DNA of 10,400 nucleotides from positions 1 through 10,400 of the forward strand of contig PXDX01000136.1 in the NCBI GenBank assembly GCA_003564915.1, given 5' to 3'. The DNA comes from a candidate division WWE3 bacterium. GTDB lineage: Bacteria; Patescibacteriota; WWE3; UBA101185; UBA10185. The notes under the pieces are model-generated. The model made no database searches, had not been told where the DNA came from, and saw only the letters and a list, made by a program, of their open reading frames with translations. Of the stretch, positions 5,745 through 10,400 are shown one piece after another (position 1 is the first letter of the stretch; every line of letters starts with the position of its first letter). Both the position numbers and the translations under genes were made by a program.

Positions 5745-6284
5745 ATGGATAAATATAAAGCCTTAATAAAACAAGATAAAAAAACATTCCATGCCTCGGA
5801 TTTGGCGTTGTTATGGGGTATAGATAATCAAGATACATTAAATATGACTCTTAAACGTTTTGTGGACAGAGGAGTGTTAAATCGTATTCATAAAGGATTT
5901 TACTCTACGGTTGATATAAAAGATTTAGATCCCTTTGATCTAGGCTTTGCCTATCTAAACACTTACAGTTATGTTTCTTTGGAGACAATATTAGCTAAAG
6001 AGGGCGTTATTTTCCAGGAAATAAAATATATTACTTTTGTAAGTTCTAAATCTGATACTTTTGAGATAAACGGAATAAGATATAAGTCCCGTCAATTAAA
6101 GGATGAATATCTAAATAATTCAGCGGGCATCAATAAAGTAGGAAATCATTTTGAAGCTTCTTTGGAGCGGGCAACTGCTGATATGCTTTATTACAATTCC
6201 AAGTACTTTTTTGATAACCCGGAGATTGTTGATTTCGATAAAGTCAAAAAATTACAAGAGAAGATAGGTTATGTTACAAACTAA
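5745..6284 (+). CDS. abiEi: AbiEi-family type IV antitoxin / autorepressor, 179 aa
   Basis: First gene of a two-gene toxin-antitoxin operon. Residues about 1-57 fit a winged helix: FHASDLALLWGID leads into a recognition-helix-like NMTLKRFVDRGVLNRIHKG, followed by the wing GFYSTV. The middle has the AYLNTYSYVSLETILAKEG segment typical of AbiEi-like proteins, then a basic beta-rich stretch (IRYKSRQL) and a helical C-terminus (LERATADMLYYNS). In the AbiE family the N-terminal domain represses the operon and the C-terminal part counters the toxin, without stable toxin-antitoxin binding. Its stop codon overlaps the start of abiEii by 14 nt, so the two are translationally coupled. Assignment rests on domain pattern plus the AbiEii partner. 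Confidence 0.8.
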   Translation: MDKYKALIKQDKKTFHASDLALLWGIDNQDTLNMTLKRFVDRGVLNRIHKGFYSTVDIKDLDPFDLGFAYLNTYSYVSLETILAKEGVIFQEIKYITFVSSKSDTFEINGIRYKSRQLKDEYLNNSAGINKVGNHFEASLERATADMLYYNSKYFFDNPEIVDFDKVKKLQEKIGYVTN

Positions 6285-7002
6285 TAAGGAACAGGCTTTA
6301 CACAAATCCATAATGTTTCGAGTTTTAATCAATATTCTGGATGAATCCTTTTTGGCGCATAACATGTTTTTTAAGGGAGGTACTTGTGCTAGTATGCTTG
6401 GCTATTTGGATAGGTTTAGTGTTGATCTGGATTTTGATATTTCAGACAGAGACTTACAGTCCCAAATTAAAATAAGATTAGAGGAGATTTTTAAACTAAG
6501 CGGCCTAGAGATAAAAGACAAAAGTGAGAATACCATCCAATATTTTTTGAAATACGATTCCCCGCCTAATAAAAGGAATACTTTGAAAATTGATGCTGTT
6601 GATACTCCATATGAAAACAACCACTATGAAAAGAAGCTGTTAACGGAAATTAACAGGTATGTCATTTGCCAAACCGTGGAAACTATATTCAGTAATAAAC
6701 TCGTTGCCTTAGTTGACCGTCATGAAAATCAGGATTCTATTGCAGGCAGGGACATTTACGATATCCATCATTTCTTGCAAAACGGATTTGATTTTATCCC
6801 CGAGCTAATTGAGGAACGCCGAGGGGTCAGTGCAACTGAATATTTAAAACATTTAATAGAGTTTATTCAAGATGAAGTAACTCAGACAGTTATTAATCAA
6901 GATCTAAATTTTCTCTTGGATTATGAGAAATTCAAAATTATTAGAAAGACTCTAAAACAAGAGACCATCGCTTTGCTTGAGGATAGATTGAGGTCTTTGT
7001 AG
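6271..7002 (+). CDS. abiEii: AbiEii/AbiGii-type nucleotidyltransferase toxin, 243 aa
   Basis: The hallmark motifs of the AbiEii toxin family are intact. KGGT at residues 35-38 (FFKGGTCASMLGYLDRFS) is followed by the metal-binding VDLDFD with D52 and D54. A third Asp, D108, is in LKIDAVD. The late motif reads TIFSNKLVALVDRH..., then GRDIYDIHHFL (about 139-169), with the conserved Lys and Arg-Asp. All residues needed for nucleotidyl transfer appear present, so the toxin should be active. Relatives (AbiEii; MenT of Mycobacterium tuberculosis) use GTP or pyrimidine nucleotides, and some modify tRNA 3' ends. It is coupled to abiEi by a 14-nt overlap. The stop is 4 bp from the encoded CCA of a convergent tRNA-Gln gene, with no terminator between. 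Confidence 0.9.
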   Translation: MLQTNKEQALHKSIMFRVLINILDESFLAHNMFFKGGTCASMLGYLDRFSVDLDFDISDRDLQSQIKIRLEEIFKLSGLEIKDKSENTIQYFLKYDSPPNKRNTLKIDAVDTPYENNHYEKKLLTEINRYVICQTVETIFSNKLVALVDRHENQDSIAGRDIYDIHHFLQNGFDFIPELIEERRGVSATEYLKHLIEFIQDEVTQTVINQDLNFLLDYEKFKIIRKTLKQETIALLEDRLRSL

Positions 7003-7006
7003 GGTT

Positions 7007-7080
7007 TGGCTGGGGGGCAAGGACTCGAACCCTGATACCTGGGATCAAAACCCAGTGTCCTACCATTAGACGACCCCCCA
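7007..7080 (-). tRNA. tRNA-Gln (anticodon UUG), CCA encoded
   Basis: On the minus strand the gene folds as a full cloverleaf: acceptor TGGGGGG (7080-7074) with CCCCCCA, D arm GTC...GAC with the loop TAATGGTAG, anticodon stem CTGGG/CCCAG around TTTTGAT (anticodon TTG), and T arm CAGGG-TTCGAGT-CCTTG with one wobble pair. The discriminator is G, followed by an encoded CCA (7009-7007). The U1-A72 acceptor end is typical of bacterial tRNA-Gln. The gene converges on abiEii, 4 bp away. Confidence 0.95.
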
Positions 7081-7111
7081 TCAAACGTACAAACTGCGGA
7101 AAAGCATTGAT

Positions 7112-7140
7112 ATTATACAGTATACCTATACTGACGTGAA
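7112..7140 (-). promoter_or_regulatory. tRNA-Gln promoter with an internal palindrome
   Basis: On the minus strand: TTCACG (-35, 7140-7135), 17-bp spacer, TATAAT (-10, 7117-7112), predicting a leader of about 25 nt before the mature 5' end. The spacer is almost entirely a perfect 16-bp palindrome, CAGTATACCTATACTG (7118-7133), exactly between the two hexamers, where a bound dimer would block polymerase. No regulator is identified. Confidence 0.6.
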
Positions 7141-7224
7141 ATGACTCATAAACTTTCAGCACCTTTACAATCTTCCACATTCCTCTAACTATAGTTGTTT
7201 TCGTCAATAGAAAAAGAGAACCAT

Positions 7225-7614
7225 TTATAGATTCATAATCACAATTGAGAATTGTAAGAGCATAGCAAAGGATACCCACAAGAGGTATGGAATTTGCATG
7301 TACGCCACCCATTTTTTATAATGACAAACTTCTTTGATTATCCAAATAATACTGAGCCAGACAATTGTTATATCTATAGCAGCAAGTACATTGTCTCTTA
7401 ATCCGAATTGAATAGGAGTAAACAAAAGATTGGAAGCAAGATTTATCAATAAAGGGGAGAGAAGGCTTTTAGGAAAATCACCTTTTGCGATCTTATAAAA
7501 ACTATATCCAAAAGAAATCGCTATCAAAATATATAAGACAGTCCATGCCGGTGCGAACAACCATGCAGGAGGTGCAAATATCGGCTTTAAAAGCGAATCA
7601 TAATATTCAAACAT
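7225..7614 (-). CDS. tspO: TspO/MBR family membrane protein, short four-helix form, 129 aa
   Basis: Residues 5-30 (YDSLLKPIFAPPAWLFAPAW, then TVLYIL) are the signature of TspO/peripheral benzodiazepine receptor proteins. Further family traits follow: PLLINLASNLLFTPIQF, a helix IVWLSIIWII, and a last helix with IPYLLWVSFAMLLQ and an N near the C-terminus. Four hydrophobic helices are visible (about 17-40, 50-69, 74-94, 103-127). Usual members have about 155-165 residues and five helices; the first helix is missing here. The start at 7614 is firm: a TAGAAT box lies 6 nt upstream, and its TAG is an in-frame stop. TspO proteins bind tetrapyrroles and act in porphyrin or stress responses; the role here is unproven. 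Same strand as tRNA-Gln downstream; divergent from the cyclophilin gene. Confidence 0.85.
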   Translation of the reverse strand: MFEYYDSLLKPIFAPPAWLFAPAWTVLYILIAISFGYSFYKIAKGDFPKSLLSPLLINLASNLLFTPIQFGLRDNVLAAIDITIVWLSIIWIIKEVCHYKKWVAYMQIPYLLWVSFAMLLQFSIVIMNL

Positions 7615-7620
7615 AACAGT

Positions 7621-7629
7621 ATTCTAACA
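7621..7629 (-). promoter_or_regulatory. Extended -10 promoter of tspO
   Basis: The minus strand reads TGTTAGAAT, then ACTGTT (6 nt), then ATG at 7614. The geometry is leaderless, and the box contains an in-frame TAG that closes the frame upstream. Confidence 0.6.
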
Positions 7630-7729
7630 TTTTTTATAGGATGCTTCTTTAAGTATAGTAAGGGAACTATTTTGGCTGTACAAAAGAGAATTTATTAATT
7701 TTTTACCAACACAAAGGGACATTATCCAT

Positions 7730-8494
7730 ATGATAAACTACTACGGTATGAATAAAACATTTGGAATAATCGCAGCCTCAGGAGTAGTAATTTTCACGAT
7801 CATACTTATCTTGACGGGTGGTAGCAACGGCGAAATTGAAGTCTCACCGGATCCAGCAGCCTTAGGAACCGAAACCGACGACTCTTCGGATCTTTTTACC
7901 TTTGATGATGATCAGGAACAAATTCCATCCGATCTTGACCTTTTTAACGAAGAAGGTAGGGATCCCGCAATGGAAACTGAACCACTGGAACCCCCTCAGC
8001 CGATCAATGAAGAAAGCGGTAAGGCTTTTCAGGTGGTCCTAAACACTACAAAGGGATCAATAACGATAAAGCTTAATGAAGATGAAACCCCATTGGCAGT
8101 AGAAAATTTTGTAGACCTTAGCAGAACAGGATTTTACGATGGAACCATCTTTCACCGAGTCATAGAAGATTTTATGATTCAAGGAGGTTGTCCTAATGGA
8201 GATGGGACCGGTAATCCCGGTTATAACTTTCCTGATGAGGATTTTACCGGAGACTATGTGAGAGGTACTGTGGCCATGGCAAACTCCGGACCTAATACTA
8301 ACGGAAGCCAGTTCTTCATTATGCATGAAGATAAAAACTTACCTAGGGATTACGTAATTTTTGGCCGCGTTATAGACGGAATGGAAGTTGTAGATTCTAT
8401 AGCAACATCAGATACCGAAATGGGTCCAATGGGTGAAAGATCGGTTCCGGTGGATCCCGTTAATATAATCAGCACTGAAGTGATCGAAATATAA
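7730..8494 (+). CDS. Membrane-anchored cyclophilin-type peptidyl-prolyl cis-trans isomerase, 254 aa
   Basis: One N-terminal transmembrane helix (about 11-29) is followed by an acidic, low-complexity linker (about 33-95; many D/E/P/S) and a cyclophilin domain (about 99-254). Catalytic residues are visible: FHRV with R143, MIQGG with Q151, and the NGSQFFI strand (191-197). The loop after it, KNLPRDYVIFGRV, replaces the common LDGKHTVFG and lacks the Trp of human CypA, as in many bacterial forms. It probably catalyses proline isomerisation during protein folding outside the membrane. The start is uncertain: ATG 7730 has a weak SD-like AAGGGA about 10 nt upstream, while ATG 7748 (MNKTFGII) lies 8 nt after TGATAAACT, resembling the leaderless genes here. 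The domain and stop are unaffected. Confidence 0.9.
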   Translation: MINYYGMNKTFGIIAASGVVIFTIILILTGGSNGEIEVSPDPAALGTETDDSSDLFTFDDDQEQIPSDLDLFNEEGRDPAMETEPLEPPQPINEESGKAFQVVLNTTKGSITIKLNEDETPLAVENFVDLSRTGFYDGTIFHRVIEDFMIQGGCPNGDGTGNPGYNFPDEDFTGDYVRGTVAMANSGPNTNGSQFFIMHEDKNLPRDYVIFGRVIDGMEVVDSIATSDTEMGPMGERSVPVDPVNIISTEVIEI

Positions 8495-8529
8495 TCGTTA
8501 GAAGTATCTACCATCGGGAAGGTAAAAAA

Positions 8530-8606
8530 TGGTGGGTGGTGTAGGACTCGAACCTACGGCTTCCTCGATGTAAGCGAGGTACTCTGACCAACTGAGTTAA
8601 CCACCC
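8530..8606 (-). tRNA. tRNA-Val (anticodon UAC), CCA encoded
   Basis: The minus strand gives a complete cloverleaf: acceptor GGGTGGT (8606-8600) with ACCACCC, D arm with the loop AGTTGGTCAGA, anticodon stem CCTCG/CGAGG around CTTACAT (anticodon TAC), T arm GTAGG-TTCGAGT-CCTAC, discriminator A and encoded CCA (8532-8530). A T6 run directly follows the CCA, which may help 3'-end formation. It lies between the cyclophilin gene and the serine hydrolase gene, on the opposite strand to both. Confidence 0.95.
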
Positions 8607-8629
8607 TTAAGCGCTAACCGGCATGGACA

Positions 8630-8659
8630 ATTATACAAGCTCCGTTGTAAAAAAGGCAA
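8630..8659 (-). promoter_or_regulatory. tRNA-Val promoter
   Basis: On the minus strand: TTGCCT (8659-8654), 18-bp spacer, TATAAT (8635-8630), predicting a leader of about 17 nt before the tRNA. It occupies DNA that a longer reading frame (from 8623) would use as coding sequence. Confidence 0.6.
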
Positions 8660-8673
8660 ATATTTGGGATAAT
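8645..8673 (+). promoter_or_regulatory. Promoter of the serine hydrolase gene
   Basis: TTGTAA (8645-8650), 17-bp spacer, GATAAT (8668-8673) with TGG before it, then TTCCGT (6 nt), then ATG at 8680. It is divergent from and interleaved with the tRNA-Val promoter; the two -35 regions lie side by side. Confidence 0.6.
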
Positions 8674-8679
8674 TTCCGT

Positions 8680-9570
8680 ATGAATTTAAAGCCGTTCTTT
8701 GCGGGAGTTATGGCTGCCTTAGCGATATTCATCTTATTCATCGTTTTCACTCGATTGGATATCGAAGCTATAATGGAACCGGAAAGCGAAATAATTGAGC
8801 AACGTGTTGATAGCCTATTACTAAGAGAAACCGGGAGTTTTGAAGATCTTACTGAGTATATGGACACTGTTCCAGGAAATTTCGGTCTGTATATTTATCA
8901 TCTCCCTTCCGGGTTAGAATACGCTTACCAACCTGACACGGTATTCTTTGCCGCTTCCTTATATAAGATTGTTGTAGGTGGGGCCGTTTACGATATGATA
9001 TCTTCGAACAAAATCAGTCTTAGCTATACCTATTCATACGAACCTTCCGATTATGCTGATGGCGCGGGTGTAATTCGGGAAGGAGATTATGGTGAAACAT
9101 ATACTTTGGACGAGCTGTTGGACTATCTATTAAAATATTCGGACAATGTGGCACAAAATATTCTGATCAGAAACATATCCCGTGAAAAAGTGGTCGATTT
9201 TTACAACTATCTAAGCCCCGAGGGAGGTACTATGTTTGTGGATCAGACTTCTACACCTCGTCGAATATCCAATCTTTTAGTCAGTATATACAATAATAAA
9301 AACTGGTCTAGAGATCTGCGACGAGACTTTTTTGTACGTATGATAGATACAGAATTTGAAACTCGTATACCCCCCGCTCTATCCAGCGGATTGATCTTTT
9401 CCCACAAGATAGGGAATTGGCCTGAAGATACTTGGCATGATTGTGGAATAGTCTTTGATTCAAGTTTTGATAATCCTACTGTGGTCTGTTTAATGAGTAC
9501 CGGAGCAACCTTTGAAAACTTTGTTGATGTTTCAAGAAGTGTAGGATCTTTTATAAACGACTTCTATTAA
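8680..9570 (+). CDS. Membrane-anchored class A beta-lactamase-like serine hydrolase, 296 aa
   Basis: A signal-anchor helix at about residues 5-24 puts the rest outside the membrane. The three active-site motifs of the penicillin-recognising family are present and correctly spaced: S-L-Y-K at 93-96 (nucleophile Ser93, Lys96), S-D-N at 154-156, and K-I-G at 243-245. The region after SDN, where class A enzymes carry the omega-loop Glu (ExxLN), reads SPEGGTMFVDQTSTPRR, and no matching Glu is clear. A peptidoglycan D,D-peptidase or a PBP-like role is therefore as likely as a true beta-lactamase. Start chosen at ATG 8680 from its promoter; ATG 8623 would add 19 residues over two promoters. Its 3' end overlaps pyrG by 20 bp, tail to tail. 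Confidence 0.8.
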   Translation: MNLKPFFAGVMAALAIFILFIVFTRLDIEAIMEPESEIIEQRVDSLLLRETGSFEDLTEYMDTVPGNFGLYIYHLPSGLEYAYQPDTVFFAASLYKIVVGGAVYDMISSNKISLSYTYSYEPSDYADGAGVIREGDYGETYTLDELLDYLLKYSDNVAQNILIRNISREKVVDFYNYLSPEGGTMFVDQTSTPRRISNLLVSIYNNKNWSRDLRRDFFVRMIDTEFETRIPPALSSGLIFSHKIGNWPEDTWHDCGIVFDSSFDNPTVVCLMSTGATFENFVDVSRSVGSFINDFY

Positions 9571-10400
9571 GCGCCTCTTTTACAAAAGCCCTAAAGAGAG
9601 GATGGGGTGTTAACGGACGGGATTTGTATTCCGGATGGAACTGGGTTCCTACAAAAAATGGATGAATCTCTTTTGGAAGCTCTATTGCCTCAGTCAGACG
9701 CCCGTCGGGAGAATTTCCCGATATTATAAGTCCTGCGTCCGTTAGAGCTTCTTTATAATCATCATTAACCTCATACCTATGTCTGTGTCTTTCCTTTACT
9801 ACTCCATTAGTAATTTCTCCATCGTATTTTTTATAGGACTCCTCTAAAATTGTTCCTTTTTTTAGTTTGCATGGCCAAGCGCCTAATCTGATCGTTCCGC
9901 CGTAGTTATTTTCAGCCAGATATTCTTTTTGATCGGGCATTATATGAATGACGGGGTCAGAGGTATTTTGATCTACTTCTTCTGAATTTGCTTTATCTAA
10001 ACCAAGTACATTCCTTGCGTATTCGATCACAGCCATCTGCATACCAAAACAAAGGCCTAAATAGGGGATTTTTTCTTCTCTTGCCAGACGGACAGCTTTT
10101 ATTTTGCCTTCTACACCTCTACTACCCCATCCCTGAGGGACTATTATTCCATCAAACTCTAATAGTTTCTCTCTAGTTGCTTGTGCGCGCTTTGGATCCT
10201 CCAAAGCTTCTGAGTCGAACCAAATAATCTCAGGGTCTATTCCGTCACACCATGTTGCGTGTTTAATAGCTTCTATCACGCATACGTATGAATCTTCAAG
10301 TGAAAAATTTCCGGATGTAAAATATTTTCCTATTATGGCAATTCTTACCTTTTTGTTAGCCTCCTCGCTTTTTCTTAACATTTCTTTCCATTTTTTCATC
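9551..10400 (-). CDS. pyrG: CTP synthase, C-terminal glutaminase half (N-terminus beyond the right edge)
   Basis: The visible 282 residues are the end of the interdomain linker and the whole class I glutamine amidotransferase domain of CTP synthase, which makes CTP from UTP, ATP and glutamine. The linker-to-domain junction KVRIAIIGKY and the catalytic triad are clear: Cys117 in YLGLCFGMQ, His255 and Glu257 in FHPEYKSRP. The synthetase domain (about 260 residues) should lie to the right; the Met at the edge is internal, not the start. One oddity: the conserved VPGGFGxRG before the nucleophile reads VPQGWGSRG here, changing two residues near the oxyanion hole. The frame is open to the right edge. 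It overlaps the convergent serine hydrolase gene by 20 bp. Confidence 0.95.
   Translation of the reverse strand, partial: MKKWKEMLRKSEEANKKVRIAIIGKYFTSGNFSLEDSYVCVIEAIKHATWCDGIDPEIIWFDSEALEDPKRAQATREKLLEFDGIIVPQGWGSRGVEGKIKAVRLAREEKIPYLGLCFGMQMAVIEYARNVLGLDKANSEEVDQNTSDPVIHIMPDQKEYLAENNYGGTIRLGAWPCKLKKGTILEESYKKYDGEITNGVVKERHRHRYEVNDDYKEALTDAGLIISGNSPDGRLTEAIELPKEIHPFFVGTQFHPEYKSRPLTPHPLFRAFVKEALNRSRL

Noticed and set aside
6402..6620. 72-aa minus-strand reading frame
   Set aside because: Lies wholly inside abiEii, whose motifs are unambiguous; no promoter or family similarity.
6941..7312. 123-aa minus-strand reading frame
   Set aside because: Runs through the tRNA-Gln gene and overlaps both abiEii and tspO; a chance open frame.
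8057..8326. 89-aa minus-strand reading frame
   Set aside because: Antisense to the conserved cyclophilin domain.
8623..8679. N-terminal extension of the serine hydrolase (19 residues)
   Set aside because: The stretch carries the tRNA-Val promoter and the hydrolase's own -35/-10 elements.
9988..10176. 62-aa plus-strand reading frame
   Set aside because: Antisense to the catalytic core of PyrG.
1..10400. Recoded TGA (glycine) as in Gracilibacteria/Absconditabacteria
   Set aside because: The 997-1530 gene ends at TGA, and the recognised genes have no in-frame TGA.

Overview
The window is AT-rich, gene-dense bacterial DNA that uses the standard code (TGA is used as a stop). It carries two tRNA genes with encoded CCA ends, small single-domain proteins, very short intergenic spaces and almost no Shine-Dalgarno signals. 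Most start codons instead lie about 6 nt downstream of a -10 hexamer, which implies leaderless mRNAs. This style suits a small-genome lineage such as Patescibacteria/CPR. That placement is inference from style, not proof.

Layout. Positions 1-191 (-) hold the N-terminus of an unknown protein that leaves the window. From 362 to 1530 there is a divergent pair of small nucleotidyltransferase (NTase) fold proteins sharing a 47-bp promoter region. Positions 1638-1749 hold a repeat/hairpin element at the 3' end of a 577-aa membrane-anchored beta-propeller-like protein (1726-3459, -). A protein with a ParB-like DGSHR motif follows (3647-4477, +). It converges, with interlocked stop codons, on a third NTase (4474-4899, -), which is divergent from a Nudix hydrolase (4997-5584, +). 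Positions 5594-7002 hold a type IV AbiEi/AbiEii toxin-antitoxin operon with a palindromic operator. The AbiEii toxin is the fourth NTase.

The right part looks more like core genome: tRNA-Gln(UUG) (-), a short TspO/MBR membrane protein (-), a membrane-anchored cyclophilin PPIase (+), tRNA-Val(UAC) (-), a membrane-anchored class-A beta-lactamase-like serine hydrolase (+), and the glutaminase half of CTP synthase PyrG (-, cut by the right edge).

How the genes relate. AbiEi/AbiEii form one self-regulated module. The other NTases, the Nudix protein and the DGSHR protein each have their own promoter, so they look like an accessory island of independently expressed genes rather than one operon. The most noteworthy points are the uniform leaderless promoter geometry, which also corrects several start codons; the density of unrelated NTase-fold proteins; the AbiE module ending 4 bp from a tRNA 3' end; a perfect palindrome inside the tRNA-Gln promoter; the repeat/hairpin element at 1638-1749; and a TspO lacking its first transmembrane helix.
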